Assembly (NCBI GenBank): GCA_934663775.1
Contig: CAKUKU010000003.1
Location: 105,549-169,548 of the forward strand
Direction: 5' to 3'
Origin: an uncultured Ellagibacter sp.
GTDB lineage: Bacteria > Actinomycetota > Coriobacteriia > Coriobacteriales > Eggerthellaceae
Length of the DNA stretch: 64,000 bases
Shown: positions 1 through 9,337 of the stretch, one piece after another
Numbering within the stretch: the stretch's first letter is position 1
How the letters are laid out: every line of letters begins with the position of its first letter
The notes under the pieces: model-generated
Databases searched by the model: none
What the model saw: the letters and a program-made list of their open reading frames with translations, nothing else
What the model was told of the DNA's origin: nothing
Translations under genes and position numbers: made by a program

Positions 1-1
1 C

Positions 2-1042
2 TACCAGCTAGCCCGCGCGTACTTCAAGGAGCTTTCGCTCGGCGCGTTTCTGGTCGGCGTTGCGTTTCTCTACTGCTCGAGCGGCGTTCTTGAACAGGTT
101 TTTCTTCCGCGCATCTATCCGATTCCCATCCTATCGGCGCTCTTCTTCTGCTTTGCCGGCCTTGCCGTGCTTTTGCGCGTGAAGCGGCAGTTTCTGGAAG
201 ATGCGCCGGTGAGCAAGCCCCTTCTCACCCTTGGCGCCTTCTTCGTTGCCTGCACGCTGGGGTGTCGCCCTCAGTATGTGCTGACGGCTGTGTTCATCGT
301 CGCGATTTTCTGGCCGGAGATCCGCGCTCGGCGATTCTTCTCGCGTGCCGGGTTGGGGAACACGCTGGCGGTTATTGTGCCGTTTCTAGTCGCCGCTGTG
401 CCTGTGTGCCTTTATAACCAGGTGCGATTCGGATCCCCCTTCGACTTTGGGGCCTCCTACAACCTGACCGGGGCGGATATGACGGCGTACGCGTTCGACC
501 CACCTGCCATTGCGGCGCGCTCGCTCGAGTATTTGTTCTTGCCACCTGTCATACAAGGAGACTATCCGTTCCTCCATGCCGTTGACGACGTTGTGGGTTT
601 GCCCGCCGTCATGTGGACGAACGAACCGGTTTTCGGCGGATTTTTCACGTTCGCGCCAGCGGCCCTTGCGGCATTCGCTCTTTTCGGGGCGCGCACGCGA
701 AGGGAGCTCAAATCGCGCGGGGCGCTCGGCGTCTGCGCGACGAGCGCGATTCTCGCGGTGGTTGTCCTTGTGGTCGCAGGCTCCGTCTCTGGCGTCACCA
801 TGCGATACTTCGCGGATTTCGCGTGGCTGATCATCCTCCCGGCTACGATGGCTATCTGGAACGTTATGGCCGACGAGCGGGCGCAAGGTGGCGTGCACTC
901 GTCGGGATGGTTGGCGGCATTGGTGCTTGCAGGCTTGCCTCTCTACTGCTGGACGTTCCTCGCGACATCGCGCTTCGGCTCGATCGCGGATGCGTCTCCG
1001 GCGATTTACAACGGCATCGAAGCGCTTCTTCGCTTCTTGTGA
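2..1042 (+). CDS. Polytopic membrane protein, probable lipid-linked-sugar glycosyltransferase (5' truncated)
   Basis: The frame is open to the left edge, so the N-terminus lies outside the window; 346 residues are visible. They form alternating hydrophobic segments with a periplasmic-type loop containing YNQVRFGSPFDFGASY. That pattern resembles GT39/ArnT-like membrane glycosyltransferases of actinobacteria, which use polyprenyl-phosphate sugars. The catalytic N-terminal loop is not visible, so the substrate cannot be named. The gene ends at TGA immediately abutting the stop of the convergent GT2 gene, leaving no intergenic base. Family assignment is inferred from topology and one motif; membrane location is firm. 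Confidence 0.6.
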   Translation, partial: YQLARAYFKELSLGAFLVGVAFLYCSSGVLEQVFLPRIYPIPILSALFFCFAGLAVLLRVKRQFLEDAPVSKPLLTLGAFFVACTLGCRPQYVLTAVFIVAIFWPEIRARRFFSRAGLGNTLAVIVPFLVAAVPVCLYNQVRFGSPFDFGASYNLTGADMTAYAFDPPAIAARSLEYLFLPPVIQGDYPFLHAVDDVVGLPAVMWTNEPVFGGFFTFAPAALAAFALFGARTRRELKSRGALGVCATSAILAVVVLVVAGSVSGVTMRYFADFAWLIILPATMAIWNVMADERAQGGVHSSGWLAALVLAGLPLYCWTFLATSRFGSIADASPAIYNGIEALLRFL

Positions 1043-2326
1043 TCAGTGTTTGTCTTTGCTCAGCGCCTCCTGAATGCGTCGGGGAATCCAGCAAATCGCC
1101 CGACCAACTTTCTGCTCTGCGGCGTTCATCTGGGCTTCGAATTCGTTTTGAAGCCTGGCAAACTCGTCTCGCATGGCGTCCATCTCGCTGCGTCTCCAGG
1201 CGATTTCCTCATCGCGCCCGGCGAGTTGATGCTCGAGGTCGTCGATGTACGCCTGCTTCTCGCGATTGATGCGGTATTCAACGCACAGACGGCCCGAAAG
1301 CTCGCTTTGCCCTTCACGGGCGGAAACGAATTGGCGATAGAGCATCTCGTTCGGAGTCGTTTTAATCCATGCGAGGTACTGCTTGAACGCTTCTTCGTGC
1401 AAATCGTCGTCGTCGACGTCGTCAAGCCCCAAGTCGCGCAATCCGCCGTTCTCGGTGAGCGCCCGCACGGCAACGGAAAAGCCCTCGTAGGTGTTGAGCG
1501 TCGAAACATTGTGGACGATGCCGTCGAGTGCCCAATTCACATACCCGACGCGCAGCTCGTCAAAGACGCCTTCGCTTTCCAGGAAAGCCTTGAACGTGCG
1601 GAACGCCTGGATGAAATCGACGGGGTGCGAGTCCTTTTTCGCCATGACGTTCTCGCCCGTGCCTTCACGGTGGAAGATGAGCGGTTCGGTGACGCACGCG
1701 ATGCGCTGCGCGCGGATGATCGCGGGCGCTGAGAACATGAGATCTTCGGTTAAAAACACGTCTTCCTCGAAGCGCAGGCCGTTTCTTTCCACAAAGTCGC
1801 GGCGCAGGAATTTGTTCCAGGGCAGGTTTTGCAATGCGCGAAACGCCCAGTTGGGGTTGTCTTTCCAGCAAAACGGTTGGGTTGCGAATTTGTCGGGCAG
1901 CACCGCCCAATCGGCATAGAACGACTGCCCGATGCGCTGATCGAACACGTTGTAGGGGAACACGACCATGTCGGCGCCCGTCTCCTCGATCCGCTCGATG
2001 GCACTCTCGATGAGCGTCGGCTCGCACCAGTCGTCCGCATCGAAGAAGGTAAGGTATTCGCCCGTCGCCGCATCGATGCCGCGATTGCGCGCTGGGCCGG
2101 GTCCTGCGTTTTTCTGGGCAAGAATCCGCACGCGATCGTCGCGCGCGGCGTAATCGGCGAGCAGCCCCGGCGTGGCGTCGGTCGACCCGTCATCGACGCA
2201 GATGATCTCTAGGTTCTCGTATGTTTGCCCGAGAAGACTGTCCATGCATTGGGGGAGAAACCGCTCGCCGTTGTGGACGGGGACGATGATGGAAACGAGG
2301 CTTTGCGCCTGGGGGGACTCGTTCAT
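1043..2326 (-). CDS. Family 2 glycosyltransferase with C-terminal coiled coil
   Basis: About 427 residues. The N-terminal GT-A domain shows VSIIVPVHNGE, then DDGSTDAT for nucleotide binding and DADDW as the metal-binding DxD motif, so it should transfer a sugar from a nucleotide sugar at the cytoplasmic face. After the catalytic domain the last ~80 residues are charged heptad-like sequence (roughly residues 345-410) likely to form a coiled coil. I chose the ATG at 2326 because AAGGAGCACGC precedes it; a longer upstream frame has no comparable ribosome site and adds non-conserved sequence. It lies in a surface-glycan region; acceptor and sugar are unknown. Confidence 0.85.
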   Translation of the reverse strand: MNESPQAQSLVSIIVPVHNGERFLPQCMDSLLGQTYENLEIICVDDGSTDATPGLLADYAARDDRVRILAQKNAGPGPARNRGIDAATGEYLTFFDADDWCEPTLIESAIERIEETGADMVVFPYNVFDQRIGQSFYADWAVLPDKFATQPFCWKDNPNWAFRALQNLPWNKFLRRDFVERNGLRFEEDVFLTEDLMFSAPAIIRAQRIACVTEPLIFHREGTGENVMAKKDSHPVDFIQAFRTFKAFLESEGVFDELRVGYVNWALDGIVHNVSTLNTYEGFSVAVRALTENGGLRDLGLDDVDDDDLHEEAFKQYLAWIKTTPNEMLYRQFVSAREGQSELSGRLCVEYRINREKQAYIDDLEHQLAGRDEEIAWRRSEMDAMRDEFARLQNEFEAQMNAAEQKVGRAICWIPRRIQEALSKDKH

Positions 2327-2462
2327 GCGTGCTCCTTGACCGCTATCGTGGGCGGCTTTTCGCTTGTGCGAGAAAGCCGGCACCTCAGTATAGCGGACGA
2401 TTCGCTTTGCGCCATGCGTTGCAGGGCGATGTCGGCGGGCAACCGGGGTGGAAATTCGGTTT

Positions 2463-2488
2463 CCATACCGTTTCTTCGAAAGGTATGG
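2463..2488. promoter_or_regulatory. Palindrome in the leader of the lectin/VanW gene
   Basis: CCATACC and GGTATGG flank an inner TTTC/GAAA pair, giving an almost perfect 26-bp hairpin with a three-base loop and one bulge. It lies in the 253-bp divergent gap, about 92 bases before the VanW-protein start. There is no T run after it, so an operator or an mRNA structure fits better than a terminator. Its function is not known. Confidence 0.35.
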
Positions 2489-2579
2489 CACAATGGGGCA
2501 AGCGGAATCGGAAATGGCGCTTCGCCTGTCCTCAATCGTATCAAGCTTTGACGCACATGATCAGAAAAGGGGTCAAGTG

Positions 2580-4967
2580 ATGGGAAACTCGTTTGCGAAA
2601 GGCATTTCGTGCGTGCTCGCTTTCTGCCTCTCGATGTGGTGCGTGCCCGCTGCGGCATGGGCCGGCGAATCCGAGCCCGACGGCGGTGCGACGTCCGCCG
2701 AGGTGGCCCCGGGGGCCTCGGAGGCGCCTAATTGGAGCGTTGCTGACGGCCCTGTCTCGACTGGAAACGGGCTTTCTGCAAGTGAGTTCGCACTTTTCGA
2801 AGACGGCGCATCCGGCGAACCGAACGTCGCGACCGACCAGGTCATCGCGCCCGATGGCGAAGGCTGCGCTCGAGAACATGAGGGGATAGATTCCCAGGCG
2901 ATCGCGTCGGCGCCGAATGAGTTTGCGTCAACCCAGATAGAAGAGGGATTCTATACGATACACTCGGCGATCGACGCTTCGTTCGCCCTCGACGTGTCGG
3001 GCGGCTCGAGCTCCTCTGGCGCCAATGTTCAGCTTTGGACGGGTAATGACTCGGCTGCTCAAACGTGGTATGTGGGCAAAAACGATGACGGCACATACTC
3101 CATTGAGTCGTTATGCTCGGGGTTGTTCCTCGATGTGCAGTGGGCATCGCGCGATGCCGGTACGAATGTCTGGCAGTATTCGGCGTCCAACACGCCTGCT
3201 CAGAAGTGGAAGATTATCGATCGCATGGAGATTGCGAAGCGCTTTGACGATCAGAAGCAGGGCGATAAGGCCTCTTGCGCCAGTGCGGGCAAAGCCGAAG
3301 GCTCGGGGGACATCAGCGGGGAGGCACCCTCTGCGGCAGATGGGACAAGCGCGACGTACATGTTGTTGAGCGAGTGCAACGGACTTGCGCTTGACGTATC
3401 GGCGGCAAATGCGTCCGACGGCTCGAACATCCAGTGCTATACCCCGAATGCGACGGCCGCCCAGGGTTTCACGTTCCAGAAAGCGGATGCGCTCCCCGGG
3501 GGAATCTACGCTATCAAGGCGTTCTCCGATCAGCGCAAGATGGTCGAGATGAAGTGGGGCCTGCGCACCGACGGCGCTCAGGCGGACCTGTACGATTGGA
3601 ACGGCAGTCCCGCTCAAAGATGGAAGATCGCGAAGGACTCTGGCGGATATTATTCCTTCGAGTCGGTGTGCTCGGGGCTCATGCTCACCTCTGCCGCCGT
3701 GCCTGGAGGCGCTGCTACGCAAACGAAGAGCATCGACTCCGCTGCGGATGGCACTCAAAAATGGGCCCTTTCGGGCAATCCTGCCGGCGGGTTCCGCCTC
3801 ATCTCGAAGGCGACCGGACTTGCGCTCGACTTGAAGGGCGGCGATGCGTATAACGGCAATAGCATCCAAGTCTTTCCCGAAAACGGCTCGTCGGCACAGG
3901 GGTTCATCTTCAAACAGCCCTCGACGTTCGTTTCCGATGGGTATTACACGATCGATTTCTGGGCTGCAAGCTATTATGGCGACAAGACCGGCAACGCTAA
4001 GCGTCTTGACGTCGCCGGCGCGTCCCGAGAGGCGGGCGCGAACGTGCAGCTGTTTACTGGCAACGGCACACGCGCGCAAGCCTTCCACATCGTTTCGAAC
4101 GGCGACGGAACCTACGCGCTCGACATCCCCTTCTCCCGCAAGACGCTCGATGTTCGCTATGGCGGTATGGCTCCGGGCACGAATGTCCAGCAATGGAATC
4201 GCAACGGGTCCGACGGCCAGAAGTGGCGTATCGAATACGACGGCGCGGGCGCGGTGCGCATCGTGAGCGTCTTGAACGGCCTGCCTTTGCAGGTTGCCGG
4301 AAGCTCGGCGGTCGACGGGGCGAACATTGAACTCGGCGCCGGCAGGGGCGGCGTTCAGCAGCGTTTTATGCTCACCCCCACAACTTACGTCCCCGAGGAC
4401 TTCGAGGATCATATCGCGCACTTCTCGACGGTTTCCACCAACACGATCAATGGGTGGTACAACATGTCGCGCGCGCTTTCCAACTTCGACGGAATGGTCG
4501 TGTGGCCAGGCGAGACGGTGTCGTTCTTCGACACGTGCGGGCCGTGCGGAGCGGCTGAGGGCTACCTTATCGCCGGCGTCGTCGGCGGATCGGGCTACGG
4601 CGGCGGCATCTGCCAGGCGTCCACCACGCTCTACGGCGCGGTGGTGCGCGCTGGGCTCACCATCGTGGAGCGCCAGAACCACACCACGCCTTCCACCTAC
4701 GTGCCCATCGGGCAAGACGCGATGGTGAACTGGGGCACTTCCGACTTCCGCTTCCGCAACGACTGGGATTTCCCCGTGAAGATCGTCGTTGACAACTACG
4801 ACCGCACGCTCAACTGCGACATCTGGGGTATCCAGCCCGATTGGTACGACTACATCGACGTCTCTTCCTGGTGGACGGGGTCGAACACTGCTTCGGCGCA
4901 GCGCGAGTACTATAAAAACGACCAGGTCGTCGCCACGAGCGCGCTGCCTGATTCCTGGTACTGGTAG
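2580..4967 (+). CDS. Secreted ricin-B-like lectin repeat protein with C-terminal VanW domain
   Basis: 795 residues. The start at 2580 follows GGGG and opens with a clear signal peptide (MGNSFAKGISC, hydrophobic core, cut near AWAGE). Residues ~120-610 hold several tandem ricin-type modules with recurring LDV..GS..GANVQLW and AQ.W patterns (the QxW signature), a carbohydrate-binding fold. Residues ~640-760 are a VanW domain with SFFDTCGPCGAAEGY and GGGICQASTTLY. VanW proteins occur at the envelope and their biochemical role is unsettled. I infer a wall- or glycan-binding surface protein. It stands alone, divergent from the GT2 gene. No sortase or S-layer motif is visible at the C-terminus. Confidence 0.85.
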   Translation: MGNSFAKGISCVLAFCLSMWCVPAAAWAGESEPDGGATSAEVAPGASEAPNWSVADGPVSTGNGLSASEFALFEDGASGEPNVATDQVIAPDGEGCAREHEGIDSQAIASAPNEFASTQIEEGFYTIHSAIDASFALDVSGGSSSSGANVQLWTGNDSAAQTWYVGKNDDGTYSIESLCSGLFLDVQWASRDAGTNVWQYSASNTPAQKWKIIDRMEIAKRFDDQKQGDKASCASAGKAEGSGDISGEAPSAADGTSATYMLLSECNGLALDVSAANASDGSNIQCYTPNATAAQGFTFQKADALPGGIYAIKAFSDQRKMVEMKWGLRTDGAQADLYDWNGSPAQRWKIAKDSGGYYSFESVCSGLMLTSAAVPGGAATQTKSIDSAADGTQKWALSGNPAGGFRLISKATGLALDLKGGDAYNGNSIQVFPENGSSAQGFIFKQPSTFVSDGYYTIDFWAASYYGDKTGNAKRLDVAGASREAGANVQLFTGNGTRAQAFHIVSNGDGTYALDIPFSRKTLDVRYGGMAPGTNVQQWNRNGSDGQKWRIEYDGAGAVRIVSVLNGLPLQVAGSSAVDGANIELGAGRGGVQQRFMLTPTTYVPEDFEDHIAHFSTVSTNTINGWYNMSRALSNFDGMVVWPGETVSFFDTCGPCGAAEGYLIAGVVGGSGYGGGICQASTTLYGAVVRAGLTIVERQNHTTPSTYVPIGQDAMVNWGTSDFRFRNDWDFPVKIVVDNYDRTLNCDIWGIQPDWYDYIDVSSWWTGSNTASAQREYYKNDQVVATSALPDSWYW

Positions 4968-4971
4968 TTCC

Positions 4972-5023
4972 TGATACAATAGGCGGGATTGAGAAGCGCG
5001 GGCGTCCTCGGCGGCGCCCGCGT
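4972..5023 (+). promoter_or_regulatory. Possible extended -10 promoter plus GC hairpin before the DUF6541-like gene
   Basis: TGATACAAT (4972-4980) matches an extended -10. It is followed by an 8-bp GC stem, CGCGGGCG (4997-5004) with CGCCCGCG (5015-5022). The hairpin has no T tract. It may be a U-less terminator of the upstream gene or a leader structure of the downstream one; the sequence does not decide. Confidence 0.35.
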
Positions 5024-5079
5024 TGGCATGCTCTTGTGATTTTTCGCGCCGCTCGCCGTGGCGTTTAGGAAGGTAAGGT

Positions 5080-7185
5080 ATGTGGGGTCTGTTCTTCGCC
5101 GCCGCCGTTGCGGGGGCGCTGTTCTTGTACGTTCCGGCCGCGCTCGCGCTTGCGGGTTTCCGCATGCACGTGGCGTCCGCCATCGCGTTTGCGCCGCTTG
5201 TGGGCATCCCGGCAACGATTGCGCTTTGCCTGCTCTATGCCCAGGTGGGCATCACGGCTAACTGGGCGACGATCTTCTTCCCCCAGCTCGTGGCGGGCCT
5301 CGTCATCTGCATTGCCGGCCGCCTGCGCGCCCGCGACCTTCCGCGCCGCCGCTTCGGCGAGCGCAGCCCCGAGGCATGCCGCTTCGACATGCGCGCGCTC
5401 GCGCTCTACCTTTTGGTGGGCGTCGTCGTATCGGCGGTCATGTTCGCGGGCTTTCTGCAGGACCCCTCGAGCTACATGCAGGAATACGACAACATCAGCC
5501 ATATGGGGTCGATTCGCTGCTTCGTCGAGTCGGGGAACTGGTCTCCCTTCAACACCTCGCTTTACGCAAGTGACGCCGACGCTGCGATCAACCCGCTTTC
5601 CGGCAGCGGCTTCTATCCGACTGCCTGGTACAATGTCGCTGCGTTCATGGTGAGCCTGCTCGGCGTTCCCGTAACGCTTGCCGAAAACGCCGCGAACTTC
5701 GTGTTCGTGGGCGTGGCGCTTCCCGCGAGCATGTTCGCGTTCATGCGCATCGTCTTCCAGAATCGCCGCGACATCGTGTGCTGGGGCGCCGCCTGCGTGC
5801 TTGCGTTCTCGGCCTTTCCCTGGATGCTGATCGCTTGGGGGCCCTTGTATCCGAACACCTCGGCGTATTGCCTCGTCCCGCTCGTGGCAGCGCTGTTCGT
5901 GGCGATCCTGCGCACGGGGGCTCCCCGTCGCGAGCGCTTCGGCGCGGCGGCGCTTTTCGTTGTGGGCATCGTGGCGCTCGCGTTCGCTCAGCCGAACGCC
6001 GTGTTCGTTGTCGCCGTGTGGCTCATTCCCTTCTGCATCTACCGGGCGGCGATCGCGGCCGATCTTTTTCATCGCGAGGGGACGGCAAAATGGCAGATGC
6101 GCATCCTGTTCGCGGCGGTCGCGGCGGTCCTTATCTGCGTCATCTGGTGGGTGGTGTACCATCTGCCGTTCCTGAGTGCGGTGGTGGAGCACTCGTGGGG
6201 GGCCGCGCAGTACCCGCTTGAGGCGGTGTTCCATGCGCTTATGCTCGGGTTCATGGACGATGGCGTGCAGCTTGTGCTTATGGTGTTCGTGTTCGTGGGA
6301 ATGTTCTGGACGTTCAAAGAGCGCCGTTGGCTGTGGCTTTCCGCCTCGTATGTGCTTGCCTGCGGAATGTTTGTCGTCGGCGTGTCGACCTCCGGCCGCT
6401 TGCAGCATTTGCTGACCGGTTTTTGGTACACCGATTACTACCGCGTGGCCGCGATGGCGGCGCTTTTCGGGGTGCCGCTTGCCTCTATGGGAATCGCGCT
6501 CGTTGCCCGCACGCTCGCAAGCGCATTCTCTCGCTTGAGCGACTCGCAGGGGAACCCGGCGACACGTTGGGCTGCCCCCGCAGCCTGCGCCATCTGCGCT
6601 GTCGCGCTTGCCGCGGGCATGTTCGCACCCGCCTCGGAAGATGAGGAGCGTCCCGCCACGACCGATGAGATTCCCCAGATGGATCGCGGATCGATGTGCT
6701 CGGTGCTGCAGCGCCTTGCATGGCAGAACAACGTGAACTACATCTACACGACCCCCGAAAAGGAATTCGTCGCCGAGGTTGAGAAGATCATCCCCGAAGG
6801 CGCCGTCGTCATCAACAACCCCAACGACGGCAGCTGCTTCTGCTACGTGGTCGACGGCATGCGTACGTACTACCGCTACCTGCGCACCTACGGTGAAGGC
6901 GGCGAGACGCGCGATAGCGAGCTCATCCGCTCGCGTCTTGACTGCGTCGACACCGACGAGCGGGTGAAAGAGGCGGTCGAGAACGTCGGAGCACAGTATC
7001 TTTTGCTGCTTGACCAGGGAAGGCAGTATAACCCATCCGACCCTGACAGCAACTTCTTCTTCACCTACGAAGACAACAGGCTGTGGGCGGGTATCGACGA
7101 CGTGCGCGATTCCACGCCCGGGTTCGAGGTCGTGCTCGCGCGCGACGACATGCGTCTGTACCGCATCACGGCCATTGATGATTAG
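5080..7185 (+). CDS. Large polytopic membrane protein, DUF6541-like
   Basis: 701 residues starting at an ATG preceded by AGGAAGGTAAGG. Roughly residues 1-510 form many hydrophobic spans, the first beginning at the N-terminus. The final ~180 residues are soluble and probably extracytoplasmic, including an NNPNDGSCFCYVV segment and many acidic residues. Layout and length resemble the DUF6541 membrane proteins of actinobacteria, often found among surface-polysaccharide genes and structurally akin to GT-C glycosyltransferases. That relationship is from memory. A GT-C activity is plausible but no catalytic residue is certain. It is convergent with the GT4 gene at 7294. Confidence 0.7.
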   Translation: MWGLFFAAAVAGALFLYVPAALALAGFRMHVASAIAFAPLVGIPATIALCLLYAQVGITANWATIFFPQLVAGLVICIAGRLRARDLPRRRFGERSPEACRFDMRALALYLLVGVVVSAVMFAGFLQDPSSYMQEYDNISHMGSIRCFVESGNWSPFNTSLYASDADAAINPLSGSGFYPTAWYNVAAFMVSLLGVPVTLAENAANFVFVGVALPASMFAFMRIVFQNRRDIVCWGAACVLAFSAFPWMLIAWGPLYPNTSAYCLVPLVAALFVAILRTGAPRRERFGAAALFVVGIVALAFAQPNAVFVVAVWLIPFCIYRAAIAADLFHREGTAKWQMRILFAAVAAVLICVIWWVVYHLPFLSAVVEHSWGAAQYPLEAVFHALMLGFMDDGVQLVLMVFVFVGMFWTFKERRWLWLSASYVLACGMFVVGVSTSGRLQHLLTGFWYTDYYRVAAMAALFGVPLASMGIALVARTLASAFSRLSDSQGNPATRWAAPAACAICAVALAAGMFAPASEDEERPATTDEIPQMDRGSMCSVLQRLAWQNNVNYIYTTPEKEFVAEVEKIIPEGAVVINNPNDGSCFCYVVDGMRTYYRYLRTYGEGGETRDSELIRSRLDCVDTDERVKEAVENVGAQYLLLLDQGRQYNPSDPDSNFFFTYEDNRLWAGIDDVRDSTPGFEVVLARDDMRLYRITAIDD

Positions 7186-7293
7186 GAAACGAAGAATCTT
7201 ACAGGGGCGTTAGCCCAAAGGGAGCGGCGCCCCGAAGGTGCGCGCGAACCCCTCACGCCATCTTGCGCGAAAAGGCGCGAAAACGCAGGATCC

Positions 7294-8487
7294 TTACTTC
7301 CCGTTCGCCTCGGCGCAGGCGACGAGCGCGCGTGTGGCCGTACGCTTCCAGGAAAACTCGCTGCGCACGCGATCGGCCACGTTTTTCCCCTGATCGATGA
7401 GGCGTTGCGGGTTGCGCGCCGCCTCGCGCAGCGCCACCTCCACGCTGTTCGCGCTCATGTCGGGGATGATAGTGCCGAAACGCTCGTCGCTTACCAGCTC
7501 GTCGGTGCCGCCGACGGGGGTGACGATGGAGGGCGTGGCGCATGCCGCGGCTTCGAGCAGCGTCGTCGCGAAGCCCTCCGAGCGAGAGGGGAGCGCCATC
7601 GCGTCGGACTGCGTAAGAAGCGCCGCTAAATCCTGCCGCTCAAGGCGTCCTGCAAGATGCACCTGCGCGCACCCGATGCGCTCGATATCTCCCTGCTTGG
7701 GGCCAGCGCCCGCAATCACCGCATGCACGGGCCTCTCGCCTGTGCCCGGTCGCTCGGCGATCGCCGCTACAGCCTGCGCAAGTTCCACCGCGCCCTTTTC
7801 GGGAACGAGGCGCCCCGCGAAGGAAACCAAGAGCGCGTCATCGGGAATGCCCAGCTCGCGCTTGAAATCTCGCTCGCTCGCCTGAGACAGGAAATCGTCG
7901 GCGTCGATGGAGTTGGGAAGCTCACCCGCTGATTCGATTCCGAAATGCGAAAGCCATGCGCTCGCCTTCTTCGACACGGCGTAGGCGCGAAACGGATGGC
8001 GCATGTCGCGGCGCGTGAGCGCGTGCTCGACCGCCTGCACCGCGGGGTCGGCAAGCGGGCTTCCCATCGTGAGATGCGCCGACCCGTGCTCGATGAGCAG
8101 CGGCATCACGCCCGCCTGCTCTGCGAAGGCGAGCGCGCGCTCGGTCAGCGTGTAGAAGCGCGTGTTCGCGATCACGTAATCGAAGTGCTCCAGCTCGAGG
8201 CGCTCCCAGAGGCGCTTCGACTCCGCATCGTGCTTCACCAGGGGAAAGCGCCCGCCCAGAAGCGGCGTGCAGGGGAGGCGCACGACTTCCACGCCGCCTG
8301 TTCGCTCTTCGGGCGCCATGGCGTGCGTGTTGCAGGTTGCGATCGTCACCTGGGCTCCCAGCTCCCTGAGCGCGCGCGCGAGGTTTTCGGTGTAGGTTTC
8401 CACGCCGCCCATGCTCGGCTTGTACAGCGCCGAGAACAGGCAGATGCGCGGGGTGCGCGAAGCGCCCTCGCCTGCGGTCGTTGCCAC
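7294..8487 (-). CDS. Family 4 glycosyltransferase
   Basis: 397 residues from a GTG start preceded by AGGAGGGGAAC. The N-terminal Rossmann half has LYKPSMGGVETYTENLARAL, typical of GT4 acceptor domains. The C-terminal half has GRLVPEKG and PSRSEGFATTLLEAAACATP, carrying the conserved nucleotide-sugar-binding glutamate region. It should be a retaining cytosolic or membrane-peripheral transferase building a surface polymer. It is divergent from the GT2/LicD operon across an AT-rich promoter region. Donor and acceptor cannot be read from sequence. Confidence 0.87.
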   Translation of the reverse strand: MATTAGEGASRTPRICLFSALYKPSMGGVETYTENLARALRELGAQVTIATCNTHAMAPEERTGGVEVVRLPCTPLLGGRFPLVKHDAESKRLWERLELEHFDYVIANTRFYTLTERALAFAEQAGVMPLLIEHGSAHLTMGSPLADPAVQAVEHALTRRDMRHPFRAYAVSKKASAWLSHFGIESAGELPNSIDADDFLSQASERDFKRELGIPDDALLVSFAGRLVPEKGAVELAQAVAAIAERPGTGERPVHAVIAGAGPKQGDIERIGCAQVHLAGRLERQDLAALLTQSDAMALPSRSEGFATTLLEAAACATPSIVTPVGGTDELVSDERFGTIIPDMSANSVEVALREAARNPQRLIDQGKNVADRVRSEFSWKRTATRALVACAEANGK

Positions 8488-8520
8488 GTTCCCCTCCTGC
8501 CTGTCGTCTGTCGTCGCTTT

Positions 8521-8590
8521 CTATTATATGGTTGAGTATATGGAGATAACTAAAAAGGGGTAAAATAAAAAATCGATTGTCAAGTTACGA
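8521..8590. promoter_or_regulatory. AT-rich divergent promoter region
   Basis: On the minus strand a perfect TATAAT (complement of 8523-8528) lies about 36 bases before the GT4 start at 8487. On the plus strand TAAAAT (8561-8566) could serve the GT2 operon, with weak -35 matches. This is the only strongly AT-rich block for several kilobases. Confidence 0.5.
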
Positions 8591-8641
8591 GTTGTGCGAG
8601 GCATGCTGTCGCGCGGGTGCGCTGCAGCAGGTTGGAAGGTT

Positions 8642-9337
8642 ATGAGCAAACGAGTACTCGCCGTTATACCCGCGTATAACGAAGAGGAGAACATCATATC
8701 GACGATTGAGGATTTGCGGAAAAACGCGCCCGACGTCGACTACGTCGTCGTGAACGACGGATCGAAGGACCGCACCGCCGACATCTGCCGCGAGCGGGGC
8801 TACCATCTGATTTCCCTGCCGGTGAACCTCGGTCTTGCCGGGGCGTTTCAGACAGGCATGAAGTACGCGTACGCGCACGGCTACGATTACGCCATCCAGT
8901 TCGACGCCGATGGCCAGCATTCTGCGGCCTACATCGACGATATGGTCGAGGTTGCGGAAAAGACCGGCGCGAACGTGGTCGTCGGGTCGCGCTTCGCCGA
9001 CTGCAAGAAGCCCTTTTCGGCTCGTATGGCGGGTTCGGCGCTCATCACGGCGATGATCTTTTTGACCACGCGCAAGCGCATCCAAGATCCCACGTCGGGC
9101 ATGCGCCTGTTCGACTCGAAGATGATTCCGCTGTTCGCCAACGAGCTCGACTTCGGCCCCGAGCCCGACACCATCTCGCTTCTCATGCGCCACGGCTACC
9201 AGGTGGAGGAGATGCAGGTGGAGATGCGCGAGCGCACCGCCGGCGAGAGCTACCTCAACTTCACGAAGTCGGTTTCCTACATGCTGCGCATCAGCCTGTC
9301 CATCCTCATCGTGCAATGGTTCAGGAGGAGAAAGTAA
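8642..9337 (+). CDS. Family 2 glycosyltransferase, dolichol-phosphate-mannose-synthase type
   Basis: 231 residues. VIPAYNEEENI, then NDGSKDRT and FDADGQH, give the canonical GT2 motifs of DPM1/polyprenyl-phosphate sugar synthases, which load a sugar from a nucleotide donor onto a polyprenyl phosphate. One hydrophobic segment at the extreme C-terminus (SYMLRISLSILIVQWF) suggests membrane attachment. I chose the ATG at 8642, after GGAAGG, because residues encoded upstream are not conserved-looking. Its stop directly abuts the start of the DUF2304 gene, a pairing commonly seen for this family and consistent with joint function. Confidence 0.87.
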   Translation: MSKRVLAVIPAYNEEENIISTIEDLRKNAPDVDYVVVNDGSKDRTADICRERGYHLISLPVNLGLAGAFQTGMKYAYAHGYDYAIQFDADGQHSAAYIDDMVEVAEKTGANVVVGSRFADCKKPFSARMAGSALITAMIFLTTRKRIQDPTSGMRLFDSKMIPLFANELDFGPEPDTISLLMRHGYQVEEMQVEMRERTAGESYLNFTKSVSYMLRISLSILIVQWFRRRK

